Shown piece after piece: positions 53,152 through 62,409 of a stretch of DNA of 64,000 bases (the first letter of the stretch is position 1; the number at the start of each line of letters is the position of its first letter). Origin of the DNA: Nesterenkonia sedimenti (GTDB lineage: Bacteria; Actinomycetota; Actinomycetes; Actinomycetales; Micrococcaceae); contig NZ_JABAHY010000006.1 in the NCBI RefSeq assembly GCF_012641515.1, positions 102,096-166,095 on the forward strand. Reading direction: 5' to 3'. The notes below the pieces were generated by a model. It saw nothing but the letters and a program-made list of their open reading frames with translations. It searched no databases and had not been told where the DNA came from. Both the position numbers and the translations under genes were made by a program.

Positions 53152-53958
53152 ATGAGCGAAATCAACCACTGGATCGACAGCGAGGACGGGCGGCGCCGCG
53201 CCGTGCTCGAAGCCGAGGTCCCCGGAACGCCCGAGGGGGTCTGGGCTGCCATCGCCACCGGTCCCGGCATCGAGGCATTGTTCGTGCCGGCCAGCGTCGA
53301 GGAGCGCGAAGGCGGGAAGATCGTGACCCATCACGGTGACTACGGTGACTCCGAGGGCACTATCACCGCCTGGGAGCCGCCGCACCGTCTGGAGTAGGAG
53401 GAGGTCGACTGGCATGAGGAGCGGAGCGATGTTCCGGCGTGGAACACCGAAATGCTTGTCGAGGCGGTCTCAGGCGGTGCCTGCCGAGTGCGGCTCTCCT
53501 CCGGTTTCCTCGACCGCGGTGAGGAATGGAAGGACATGATCGATGGCACGATGCACGGCTGGGTACCGGCCATGCGGAATCTTCAGGTCTACCTCACCCA
53601 CTTCCGTGGGATGCCGACCACCACGATGCTGGTCCAGCATGAAATCTCCGGTGTCGAGCAGGCCCCGAATGTGCGCGAAGCTCTCGGGCTCTCCGGAGTT
53701 TCGGTGGGGGATGAGGTGGAAACCGCATCAGGCGCGCCCACCCTCCGCGGGACGGTCGAGTACGTTCACGACGACGTCCTGGCCATCCGCACCTCGGAGC
53801 CGACTGCTGGCATATTCGGCATCGCTGCCTCGGGGTATGGGACCTCTGTCGGCGTCATTATCCAGGGGTCCTTCTACGGTCCCGAAGGGCCGGCGGTGCG
53901 TGATCAGGTGGAGCCTCGCTGGCGTGAATGGGTGGAGAGCCTCACTAAGACGCAGTGA
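53152..53958 (+). pseudogene. SRPBCC/AHSA1-type protein interrupted by in-frame TAG
   Basis: The frame from ATG 53152 would encode 268 residues but is cut by TAG at 53395-53397 (codon 82). Both sides are clearly one protein: VPGTPEGVWAAIATGPGIEA before and AWNTEMLVEAVSGGACRV, then MHGWVPAMRNLQVYLTHF after, as in AHSA1-like START-fold domains. The stop lies in PPHRLE-stop-EEVDW where relatives have YEE, so Tyr was probably lost. The C-terminal ~110 residues are a second domain. It may make a truncated product or none. Confidence 0.75.
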
Positions 53959-54053
53959 GCCAACCTCCAGAAGAGGGCGCAGGCTAGGGCCTCCTCAATT
54001 GAGAGAAGCAGTTTAGCTCTGTCTGAACCAGGGGGGCGGTCTATCCCTCAGGG

Positions 54054-54548
54054 TTACCCGAGGCCGAAGATCTGGAATCCGCCGCGAGTGGCGGCAGCTG
54101 CCAGGATGGCCCAGCCGATAGTGCCCAGGCTGATCCAGAAGAAGGACCGGACGGCGGAAATGCCCATGGCCACCACAGCTACCGCCATGATCTGAGTGCC
54201 GATGATTGGCCCGAACAGAGCAAGGGCAGGTATCCCACCGCGGTTCATCACCCGCTCGATCCGCTGCTGGCGTTTGGCACGCTTGGTCTCCTTGCGGGCC
54301 AAGGTCTCCTGATCGTGCTTCTGAGCCTCGCGGCGGTCGCGCCATCGGGAAAACCAGCTGCGGATATGCTCACCGAACCAAGCTGACAGAGCAATGGTCA
54401 GCAGATTGCCGGCGGTGGCGGCTATAACTACTGGGACAGTCGGTAGCCCGGCGATGATCCCGGCAGGAATGACGACGACGGCTTCCAGCCAGGGGAAGGC
54501 CCCGCCGAGGAACATCGCCAGCAGGCCCCACCAGTCTGAGGCGTTCAA
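54054..54548 (-). CDS. small multidrug export family membrane protein
   Basis: 164 residues with four or so TM segments and a basic central loop (RWRDRREAQKHDQETLARKE). It matches the Sm_multidrug_ex family (LGGAFPWLEAVVVIPAGIIA at the N-terminus; GIPALALFGPIIGTQIMA in the second half). Real substrates of the family are poorly known. It lies between the SRPBCC pseudogene and an AGCS symporter. Confidence 0.75.
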   Translation of the reverse strand: MNASDWWGLLAMFLGGAFPWLEAVVVIPAGIIAGLPTVPVVIAATAGNLLTIALSAWFGEHIRSWFSRWRDRREAQKHDQETLARKETKRAKRQQRIERVMNRGGIPALALFGPIIGTQIMAVAVVAMGISAVRSFFWISLGTIGWAILAAAATRGGFQIFGLG

Positions 54549-54596
54549 AGCAGACTGCCACCTCCCTTCGCGGCTACTGCTTCCTGGCTCCTGAGA

Positions 54597-56075
54597 CTAC
54601 TGCCGCTGGGGTTCCCTGTGTCCGGCAGCGTCTTCCTCGGTCCAGCATTCGACGTTCCGAAGGTCTGGCATATCGGAGGCTACGAACACCGGATCCAGGC
54701 CTTCGCGCCGCTGAGCCTGGTAATGCTTGAGCAGGCGAACCGCTGTGCCGGCCATCTCAGTGATCACCACCAGGTTGAACAGGGCGATGATAACCATGGT
54801 GACCCCGGCGATCGCCCAGGCCAGCTCCACGGAGATCACTGAACCCAGGAACACGACCCCGGTCAGCCCGACGGCGTAGACCTTGCGCAGGGTCTCCGAA
54901 TCGGAGATGAACAGGACGTTGGCTTCACCATAGGAGTAGTTGCCCAAGATTGAGGTGAAGGCCACCATCAGAATGATCACCGCCAAGGCCACAGCACCAA
55001 ACGCCCCAAAGGTTGAGGTCAGCGCCATCTGAGTCAGCTCAGCGCCGGGGTTGGCATCGGCAGTCGCAGTGGGGTCTGGGTAGGTGACCAGGATGATGAA
55101 TGCAGTGACTGAGCAGATGATCAGAGTGTCCAGGTACACCCCGAGGGTCTGGACCAGGCCCTGCTTGGCCGGGTGGGAGACATCCGCAGTGGCCGCCACA
55201 TTGGGCACTGAACCCATACCGGCCTCATTGGAGAACATGCCGCGCTGGATACCAGCCATAATCATCGCGCCGAAGGCACCGCCGGCGGCTGCGTTGAAGT
55301 TGAAGGCCTCGCCAAAGATCAGTGCGATCACCGTGGGCAGCTGATCGATATGCACGATCACCACGATTAGTCCCAGCAGGATGTAGAGCATGGCCATCGC
55401 TGGCACAACGCTCTGGGCGACTTTGGCCACCCGTCGCAGACCGGCGATCACAATGATTCCGGTCAGCACAACGAGCACGACGGCGAGGCCCCATTTCAGG
55501 GCGGCGGTGTCCTCTATGCCCAGCTCGGAGGCGGCCCCGGTGGCGGAGTCGACGATCGTATTGGCCTGCAGAGAGGTGAAGCTCAGCGCGAAGCAGAAGA
55601 TGAAGATCACCGCAAAGACGATTCCGCCGGAGCGAGAGCCCAGACCGCGTTCGATGTAGTAGGCCGGCCCACCCTTGAAGGTGTCGAAGCGCCGAGTCTT
55701 ATACAACTGCGCCAGGGTGGACTCCACAAAGGAGGCGGCGGAGTTGAAGATCGCCATCACCCACATCCAGAAGACCGCTCCGGGGCCACCCAGGGCGATC
55801 GCCCCGGCCACACCGGCGATGTTCCCGGTACCCACGCGGGCAGAAGCGGTGATCGTAAATGCTTGGAAGGCTGAGAGCGACCGTGTGCGGCCCTCTTCAT
55901 CCCGGGTGGCTCGGTCAGTGATCGTGCGGAACATATCGGGCAGATGCCGGATCTGCACCACTCCGGTGCGCACGGTCAGGTAGAAGCCGATGGCGATGAT
56001 GACCGGGATGCCCACAAGTTCCCAGGACATATCCTCGATCTGGCCGAGCAACTCGGCGAAAGTCTCAGTATTCAC
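54597..56075 (-). CDS. AGCS family alanine/glycine:cation symporter
   Basis: About 492 residues with 11 TM segments. Family signatures: RVGTGNIAGVAGAIALGGPG and EAGMGSVPNVAATADVSHP. It imports alanine or glycine with sodium. The GTG at 56075 is chosen because TATTGT lies 8 bases before it, suggesting a leaderless mRNA; a longer frame begins at 56105. With ald at 30 kb it fits an alanine-using lifestyle, by inference. Confidence 0.88.
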   Translation of the reverse strand: MNTETFAELLGQIEDMSWELVGIPVIIAIGFYLTVRTGVVQIRHLPDMFRTITDRATRDEEGRTRSLSAFQAFTITASARVGTGNIAGVAGAIALGGPGAVFWMWVMAIFNSAASFVESTLAQLYKTRRFDTFKGGPAYYIERGLGSRSGGIVFAVIFIFCFALSFTSLQANTIVDSATGAASELGIEDTAALKWGLAVVLVVLTGIIVIAGLRRVAKVAQSVVPAMAMLYILLGLIVVIVHIDQLPTVIALIFGEAFNFNAAAGGAFGAMIMAGIQRGMFSNEAGMGSVPNVAATADVSHPAKQGLVQTLGVYLDTLIICSVTAFIILVTYPDPTATADANPGAELTQMALTSTFGAFGAVALAVIILMVAFTSILGNYSYGEANVLFISDSETLRKVYAVGLTGVVFLGSVISVELAWAIAGVTMVIIALFNLVVITEMAGTAVRLLKHYQAQRREGLDPVFVASDMPDLRNVECWTEEDAAGHREPQRQ

Positions 56076-56284
56076 AACCGGGGACAATACCCGATGTTGG
56101 CCCAAACCCCCGCGTCAGAGCCTGCCTACCCTGGCAATCTCAGTGCGGTACTCATGACTCCGTGCTGGGCACGGAACGGACTCAGTGGCAGCCACTGAAA
56201 TCGCGCGAATACGGATACGGAGGCGACCTCGCCTACATACGTTAGGTCTCGGTTCACCGTTCACCGAAGCAAAAGGATACGTCC

Positions 56285-57751
56285 ATGAGGACCCCCATCC
56301 GGGAGCTGACCCCCGCACCCCAGCAAGTCGTTCCACGCACCAGCTTGACCATGATGCTCACTGCGCTGGCACACAACCTCCGCAACACCATCCACCGTCC
56401 ACCCAGCACGGAACTGATCCGCCCCACAGCGCATGTCACCTGCATCATCCCGGCCTATAACGAGGAAGATTCCATCGGCCATGTACTGGAGTCCCTCCTG
56501 GTCCAGACTCGTCCACCGCAGACGATCCACGTCATCGCCAATAACGTCACCGATGACACTGTGTGGGAAGCGGAGAAGTATGCCGGGATGTACCACACCC
56601 GTCACAAGAACACCTTCTACGAGACCGAGGTGATCGTCCACGACATCGGCAAGAACGCAGATAAGAAGGTCGGGGCGCTGAACTACGGGTGAGACGTCGC
56701 TAGAGCTGAAGGTGCTAAGTACCTCTTAGGAGTCGACGGCGACACCACACTGGATAAGCACTGCTTGGAGTACCTGCTCGAAGAGATGGAGGGGGACACC
56801 CGCATCGGCGGACTCTCGGCGATCTACAGCTTCGCTCCTCCCAAGTCCAAGAGCCCGGTCCGCCAATTCCTGGTCTCAGCGCAGAAAGCGCAGTTCGCCG
56901 ACTTCAACATGGATAACCTGCTGCGCAGCAGAAATATGGCCGTGCTCGGCGGGCAGGCCAGCATCTTCCGCGTCGATGCCCTTCAGCAGGCAGCCACCCG
57001 GTATCACCAGTCACACCCGTGGACCACCGACAGCGAAATTGAAGACTCACTGCTGTCGCTTCAGATTCGCGACGCCGGCTTCCTGACCAAAATCAGCAGC
57101 AGGGCTCGGGCCAATGTGGGAGCCATGGAAACAATCCGCTCTCTGCATGCCCAGCAGGTGAAGTGGACAACCGGTGGCATCGAGTTGATGAAATCACGAC
57201 CTTTCCACCCCAATCTCCGGCTCCGGTGGAAAGAGACCACCTCGATGGTCTTCAACATTCTGTGTCGACTGTTGTTCGTGATCCTGCTGGCAGCCTCCCT
57301 GTCCATCGGAGTCTTCCAGTTCCATCCCTTGTGGCTGATTCCCCCTCTGGCCGCATGGCTGCTGGCCATCCGCGTGACCTGGTCGATGAAGAACCGCACG
57401 GTCTCAGACTGGTTGTACTCCCTGCTGTTCTTCCCTGCCGAGATATATATGTGGCTGCGTATGATCCACTTCACCGCCTCCTGGTGGCAGGTGCTCTTCA
57501 AAGTCGAGCGGGACAACTGGGGCGCACAAGCCAGCGCGGAATCCGGCAGAGGTGGCAAGGGCATGCTCTGGCCACTGGTGGTCACCGCCATGATTGGCGG
57601 CGTGCTCATCTACTCCTGGGAGCAGCTGAACAGTCAGCAGCAGGAAAGCGTGATCGCCATGGGCTGGCCGGTCCTGATGGTCATCACCATAGCCCTGACT
57701 CTCGGAATGCTGACGAAAGTGCTCCGCCGGCACCGCGGATTCCGGGTCTGA
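56285..57751 (+). pseudogene. GT2 family glycosyltransferase interrupted by in-frame TGA
   Basis: A 488-residue frame is cut by TGA at 56690-56692 (codon 136), in KVGALNYG-stop-DVARAEGAKYLLG; GT2 relatives have Trp or another aromatic there, so TGG to TGA is likely. The rest is typical of a chitin-synthase-like GT2: VTCIIPAYNEEDSIGHVLES (donor site), GVDGDTTLD (DxD), TTDSEIEDSLLSLQIR (catalytic ED) and QQVKWTTGG in the QxxRW position, then five TM segments. The part after the stop lacks the donor site, so it cannot work alone. Confidence 0.78.
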
Positions 57752-57770
57752 CCAGGCGTTTAAGTCGTCA

Positions 57771-58721
57771 CTAGTAGTAATACGGGAAGTCAGACCAATT
57801 GGGGTCGCGCTTCTGCAGGAAGGCATCCCGGCCCTCCACTGCTTCATCGGTCATGTACCCCATGCGGGTGGCCTCACCGGCGAAAACCTGCTGGCCGGCC
57901 AGCCCGTCGTCGGCGGCGTTGAAGGCGAACTTCAGCATCCGCACCGCTTGGGGGGACTGTCCGGCGATGTCATCGGCATACTCCAGGGCGACTTCTTCGA
58001 GCCGCGCATGGTCCACGGCCTCGTTGACCGCCCCGGCGGCGACCATATCCTCGGCCGAATGCTCACGGGCCAGGAAGAAGATCTCGCGGGCCTTCTTCTG
58101 GCCGACCTGGCGGGCCAGCAGAGCGGAACCGTAGCCGGCGTCGAAGGAGCCCACTGTGGCATCGGTCTGCTTGAACTTCCCGTGCTCACGGGAGGCGATG
58201 GTCAGATCGCAGACCACATGCAGGGAGTGCCCGCCGCCGGCGGCCCAGCCGTTGACCACTGCGATGACAACCTTCGGCATGGTCCGGATCAGCCGCTGCA
58301 CCTCCAGAATGTGCAGGCGCCCGGCGCGGGCCGGATCCACAGTCTCGGCGGTCTCACCATCGGCGTAGCGGTAGCCATCGCGGCCACGGATGCGCTGATC
58401 CCCACCGGAACAGAAGGAATGACCGCCGTCTTTGGCGGAGGGGCCGTTGCCGGTCAGCAGTACGGCGCCCACATCCGGGGTCATCCGCGCATGGTCCAGT
58501 GCCCGGTAGAGCTCATCCACCGTGCCGGGCCGGAAAGCATTGCGGACCTCGGGGCGGTCGAAGGCGATCCGCACTGCCGGCAGATCACGTACGACGACGC
58601 CGTCGTCGTCGCGCTCGACCCTGCGGTGATAGGTGATATCGGCGAAGTCGAAGCCCTCCACCGGCCGCCATTGCTGCGGATCAAAGACGTCAGAGACTTT
58701 CTCAGGAAGCGTGTCAGTCAC
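57771..58721 (-). CDS. menB: 1,4-dihydroxy-2-naphthoyl-CoA synthase
   Basis: 316 residues, a crotonase-fold enzyme that closes the second naphthoate ring. Signatures: DITYHRR, RIAFDRPEVRNAFRPGTVDE, CSGGDQRIRGRDGY, VVIAVVNGWAAGGGHSLHVV (oxyanion hole) and SFDAGYGSALLARQVGQKKA. It lies about 5 kb from menE and menA with unrelated accessory genes in between. Members in actinobacteria are usually 300-340 residues. Confidence 0.95.
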   Translation of the reverse strand: MTDTLPEKVSDVFDPQQWRPVEGFDFADITYHRRVERDDDGVVVRDLPAVRIAFDRPEVRNAFRPGTVDELYRALDHARMTPDVGAVLLTGNGPSAKDGGHSFCSGGDQRIRGRDGYRYADGETAETVDPARAGRLHILEVQRLIRTMPKVVIAVVNGWAAGGGHSLHVVCDLTIASREHGKFKQTDATVGSFDAGYGSALLARQVGQKKAREIFFLAREHSAEDMVAAGAVNEAVDHARLEEVALEYADDIAGQSPQAVRMLKFAFNAADDGLAGQQVFAGEATRMGYMTDEAVEGRDAFLQKRDPNWSDFPYYY

Positions 58722-58770
58722 AGCAGAAGAGTCTACAGAGCCTCGCGGGCAGCGGCAGTGTGCTGGAAAG

Positions 58771-59415
58771 TCAGATCCCGGCCAACAGCGCCTCTTTGGA
58801 GTCCCTCAGATACTCTTCGAGGGTCTCAGCAGCCATGTGGTTCTCACCGCCGATGATCAATTCAGCGATACCTGCATGCCGGGCGATGAACGGAACGTGG
58901 AATGAGAAGGGATCGTCCATAAAGACATAGGCCAGGCGGAACTCAACGAGGGTCCGATGGGCCGCATCGCTGAGCCGAGGGGAATCAGCGAGATCCACCA
59001 GGGTTTGGTGAAAGGTTACCGAGGCCTGGGCCGCTTCCTGCCAGGACTCCTGTTCTGTGGCGGCCTCACCCTTGGCCACCACCTCAGCCAGCTGTTTGTG
59101 CTGTTCTGGACTGACCTCGCCGATGTTTCGCACAGCACTGCACTCCAGAATTCGGCGCAGGGCATAGATGTCCACCAGGTCATCTCGGGTCAGCTCGCGG
59201 ACAAAGAATCCGCGGGCTAAGTGGTGGACCACGAGCCGTTCCTGCACGAGGGTTCGGAATCCCTCGCGCAAAGTACTTCGGGAAACCCCGAGGTCGCCGC
59301 GAATGCGGTCCTCGGTCAGCCGTTGTCCCGGCCTCAACTGTCCGGAGACGATCCGCGCCTTGACTTCCGCGGCCACTCTGCTTGCCGAGCTCTCCTGGGT
59401 CTGGCTGGGCATCAA
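58771..59415 (-). CDS. GntR family regulator, FadR subfamily
   Basis: 214 residues. The N-terminal winged helix (RVAAEVKARIVSGQLRPGQR, then LGVSRSTLREGFRTLVQERL) is followed by an all-helical FCD ligand domain (DLVDIYALRRILECSAVRNI, with later HQTLVDLADSPRL and FIARHAGIAELIIGGENHMA). FCD metal-binding Asp/His residues are partly visible. The ligand is probably a carboxylate. No target gene is adjacent apart from the divergent NAD operon. Confidence 0.85.
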   Translation of the reverse strand: MMPSQTQESSASRVAAEVKARIVSGQLRPGQRLTEDRIRGDLGVSRSTLREGFRTLVQERLVVHHLARGFFVRELTRDDLVDIYALRRILECSAVRNIGEVSPEQHKQLAEVVAKGEAATEQESWQEAAQASVTFHQTLVDLADSPRLSDAAHRTLVEFRLAYVFMDDPFSFHVPFIARHAGIAELIIGGENHMAAETLEEYLRDSKEALLAGI

Positions 59416-59498
59416 GACTCCTTACTGCTCGCGGTCATCCTACGGGAGAAGGTGACCCCCTCGGCGTCGTCGTTTCTTCTCTCATCCCTACTTCAGGT

Positions 59499-59527
59499 TG
59501 ACGTGACCTTATGACCCAGTGCATAGT
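59499..59527 (+). promoter_or_regulatory. promoter of the nrtR-nadA-nadC-nifS operon
   Basis: TTGACG (59499-59504), a 17-bp spacer and CATAGT (59522-59527) precede the first gene by 31 bp. CTTATG (59508-59513) and CATAAG (59538-59543) form an inverted repeat around the -10, a possible site for the NrtR-like product. GTGTcactcACAC nearby is another. Confidence 0.55.
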
Positions 59528-59558
59528 GTCACTCACACCATAAGAGGGGAGAGGGCGA

Positions 59559-60272
59559 ATGCAGGACCGTATTGAGTTGGCAGTGTCCACCGTTGTCTTC
59601 TCACTTCGGCCGCATCCTGAAACCGGGGAACTGACCCTCTGGCTGCCCCTGGTCCGGCGTATCCGCGAACCCTATGAAGGCCGCTGGGCCCTACCAGGTG
59701 GACCCCTGGCCCCGGAGGAGAACCTCGTGGAATCAGCCCGGGCGACCCTTCAACGCACCACTGGGCTGACCCCACGCCACCTCGAGCAGCTTTACGCCTT
59801 CGGAGACGTCGACCGGTCCCACAGCGCCGATGCCGCCGGTCACGCCCGGGTGGTCTCCATCGTCTACTGGGCCCTGGTTGGAGAAGACGAGGATGCTGAA
59901 GCAGTCGACGGCGAAAACGTTGAATGGTTTCCGGTGGATGAGATCGCCGAAGAGGCCGAACCTCTGGCCTTCGACCACGGGGTCATCCTTGACTACGCCC
60001 TGCGCCGGCTGCGGGCAAAAGTCACCTACTCACCCATCGCCCACGCCTTCCTGCCCGAGGAATTCCCCCTGGCCCAGCTGCGCCGGGTCTACGAGGCGGT
60101 CCTCAACCGGGCCCTGGACCCTTCCAACTTCCGCCGACAGATCCTCGCCCAGGGCAGCGTGGAGGACACCGGACGCCGGCAGACCGGAACCGCCCACCGG
60201 CCACCTAAGCTCTACCGCTCCGCACCAGGACGCTCCCGCTACGCACTCACCATCCAGGAGACCGATCAGTGA
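59559..60272 (+). CDS. NrtR-like NUDIX/winged-helix regulator of NAD synthesis
   Basis: 237 residues. The N-terminal ~145 residues are a NUDIX fold, but the NUDIX box is degenerate (GPLAPEENLVESARATLQRT lacks the REUxEE core), as in NrtR proteins that bind ADP-ribose without hydrolysing it. The C-terminal ~80 residues form the NrtR winged helix (AFLPEEFPLAQLRRVYEAVL, then LDPSNFRRQI). It is the first gene of the NAD operon and overlaps nadA by 4 bp, so it probably represses its own operon. Confidence 0.85.
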   Translation: MQDRIELAVSTVVFSLRPHPETGELTLWLPLVRRIREPYEGRWALPGGPLAPEENLVESARATLQRTTGLTPRHLEQLYAFGDVDRSHSADAAGHARVVSIVYWALVGEDEDAEAVDGENVEWFPVDEIAEEAEPLAFDHGVILDYALRRLRAKVTYSPIAHAFLPEEFPLAQLRRVYEAVLNRALDPSNFRRQILAQGSVEDTGRRQTGTAHRPPKLYRSAPGRSRYALTIQETDQ

Positions 60273-61561
60273 CCGCACTGTCCATCCGCACCCGCATCGA
60301 ACTGGCCCCCACCAAAACCTGCAACACCTCACTGGCCGAGAACCCCTGGGCCTTCGACACCGCACCCGGCTACGGACCCGGATCCTCCCAGGAGGACACC
60401 GTCCCCGGATTCGCCCCCACCAATGCCACCGCCCGGCCCGGCCAACTGCCCGAGGCCTACCGGAAGATGGACGATGAGGAACTGCACCGCCGCATCCGGG
60501 AAGCCAAAGCCACCCTCGGGGAGAAACTGGTCATCCTCGGCCACTTCTACCAGCGCGATGAAGTCGTCCAGCATGCCGATTTCATCGGCGACTCCTTCCA
60601 ATTGGCCAATGCCGCACTGACCCGCCCCGAGGCCGAAGCAATCGTCTTCTGCGGAGTCCACTTCATGGCTGAGACCGCAGACATCCTCTCCACCGCCGAA
60701 CAGAAGGTCATCCTGCCCAATCTCGCCGCCGGCTGCTCCATGGCAGATATGGCAGATGAGGACTCAGTGGAAACCGCCTGGGAGGAGATCGCCGAGGTCT
60801 ACGGCTTCGACCCGGAGAACCCACAGCCCGACGAGGACGGCAAACTCCCGGTCATCCCGGTGACCTATATGAACTCCTCAGCAGCGCTGAAAGCCTTCTG
60901 CGGTCAGCGCGGGGGCATTGTCTGCACCTCCTCCAACGCCACCACCGTGCTGGAATGGGCCTATGAGCGCGCCCACCGAGTGCTGTTCTTCCCCGACCAG
61001 CACCTGGGCCGCAATACCGCCAAAGCCATGGGCATCCCCCTGGAGCAGATGCCCATGTGGAACCCCCGGCAGCCCTTGGGCGGCAACAGCGCTGAGGACC
61101 TGCAAGAAGCCAAAGTCCTGCTCTGGCACGGGTTCTGCTCAGTGCATAAACGCTTCACCGTCGAGCAGATTGACAAAGCCCGGCAGGAGCACCCCGGGGT
61201 CAAAGTCATCGTCCACCCCGAATGCCCCATGCCGGTGGTCGACGCCGCCGATGAGGCCGGATCCACCGATGCCATCCGGAAATTCGTCGAAGCCAGCCAG
61301 CCCGAGGACGTCATCGCCGTGGGCACCGAGATCAATATGGTCAACCGGCTGGCCGCCGAATACCCCGACCGGACCATCTTCTGCCTCGACCCGGTGATCT
61401 GCCCCTGCTCCACGATGTACCGCATCCACCCCGGCTACCTCGCCTGGGTGCTCGAGGACCTCGTGGCCGGAGAGGTCAGCAACCAGATCACCGTGCCCGA
61501 ACGCATCGCCACTCCGGCCAAGATCGCCTTGGACCGGATGCTGGCGGCCAAACCGAGGTGA
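60269..61561 (+). CDS. nadA: quinolinate synthase
   Basis: 430 residues, condensing iminoaspartate and dihydroxyacetone phosphate. It has the 4Fe-4S cluster cysteines in IVFCGVHFM, WHGFCSVHKRF and DPVICPCSTMYRIHP, and the GHFYQRDEVVQHADFIGDSF substrate motif. An N-terminal extension of about 55 residues precedes the conserved core. It overlaps nrtR and is followed by nadC. Confidence 0.94.
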   Translation: MTALSIRTRIELAPTKTCNTSLAENPWAFDTAPGYGPGSSQEDTVPGFAPTNATARPGQLPEAYRKMDDEELHRRIREAKATLGEKLVILGHFYQRDEVVQHADFIGDSFQLANAALTRPEAEAIVFCGVHFMAETADILSTAEQKVILPNLAAGCSMADMADEDSVETAWEEIAEVYGFDPENPQPDEDGKLPVIPVTYMNSSAALKAFCGQRGGIVCTSSNATTVLEWAYERAHRVLFFPDQHLGRNTAKAMGIPLEQMPMWNPRQPLGGNSAEDLQEAKVLLWHGFCSVHKRFTVEQIDKARQEHPGVKVIVHPECPMPVVDAADEAGSTDAIRKFVEASQPEDVIAVGTEINMVNRLAAEYPDRTIFCLDPVICPCSTMYRIHPGYLAWVLEDLVAGEVSNQITVPERIATPAKIALDRMLAAKPR

Positions 61562-61566
61562 CTGTC

Positions 61567-62409
61567 ATGAAGCCCTCCCAGATCGACCATGTGATCCAAC
61601 TGGCCCTGGAAGAGGATGTCCCCTTCGGTGATCTCACCACTGAGGCATTCGTGCCGGCAGGAGCCCAGGCCAGAGCAGAGCTCACCGCCCGGGAAGCCGG
61701 AGTCTTCAGTGGCGGTGAGGTCTTCCGCCGCGCCATGACCGCATTGGACCCCCAGGTGGAAGTCAGCCTCACCATCGACGACGGCGCCGAATTCCGCCAG
61801 GGCCAGGTGCTGGCCAGTATCGAAGGCCCCGCCCGGCCCATCCTGACCTGCGAACGCATTGGGCTGAACCTCCTGCAACGGATGTGCGGAATCGCCACCA
61901 CCACCGCGAAATATGTGGCAGCAGCAACTGGCACCAGAGCCCGTATTGTCGACACCCGCAAAACCACCCCCGGGCTGCGTGCCCTGGAACGTCACGCCGT
62001 GCGCTGCGGCGGCGGCCATAACCACCGGTTCAGCCTCTCCGATGCGGTGATGGCCAAGGACAACCACCTCGCCATGGTCAGCGGGCAGGGTCAGGATCTG
62101 GCCGGGGCCATCCGAGAGGCCCGAGCCCGGCTGCCGCATACAGTGCACCTGGAGGTCGAAGTCGACCACCTCGAGCAGATCCCCGGGGCACTCGATGGCG
62201 GGGCGGACACCATCATGCTGGACAACTTCAGTCTCGAAGACCTCCGCCGCGGCGTCGAGCTCATTGACGGCCGAGCCCTGGTGGAAGCATCCGGAGGAGT
62301 CCGCCTGGAGACAGTGGCCGATATCGCGGCAACCGGTGTGGACATCATCAGTGTCGGGGCCCTGACCCACCAGGTCCGCGCTCTGGACCTGGGGCTGGAC
62401 TTCCGGTGA
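61567..62409 (+). CDS. nadC: nicotinate-nucleotide pyrophosphorylase (carboxylating)
   Basis: 280 residues, converting quinolinate and PRPP to nicotinate mononucleotide. Signatures: DTRKTTPGLRALERHAVRCG, KDNHLAMV, EVEVDHLEQIPGAL, IMLDNFSLEDLR and SGGVRLETVADIAATGVDII. ATG 61567 with GAGGTG at the right distance is preferred over GTG 61558, which overlaps the nadA stop. It overlaps the next gene by 4 bp. Confidence 0.95.
   Translation: MKPSQIDHVIQLALEEDVPFGDLTTEAFVPAGAQARAELTAREAGVFSGGEVFRRAMTALDPQVEVSLTIDDGAEFRQGQVLASIEGPARPILTCERIGLNLLQRMCGIATTTAKYVAAATGTRARIVDTRKTTPGLRALERHAVRCGGGHNHRFSLSDAVMAKDNHLAMVSGQGQDLAGAIREARARLPHTVHLEVEVDHLEQIPGALDGGADTIMLDNFSLEDLRRGVELIDGRALVEASGGVRLETVADIAATGVDIISVGALTHQVRALDLGLDFR

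Noticed and set aside
1825..53397. Genome-wide reassignment of TAG to an amino acid
   Set aside because: TAG ends clearly complete genes here (eccC, the Ntox15 toxin, its downstream partner), so TAG works as a normal stop. Only local readthrough remains possible.
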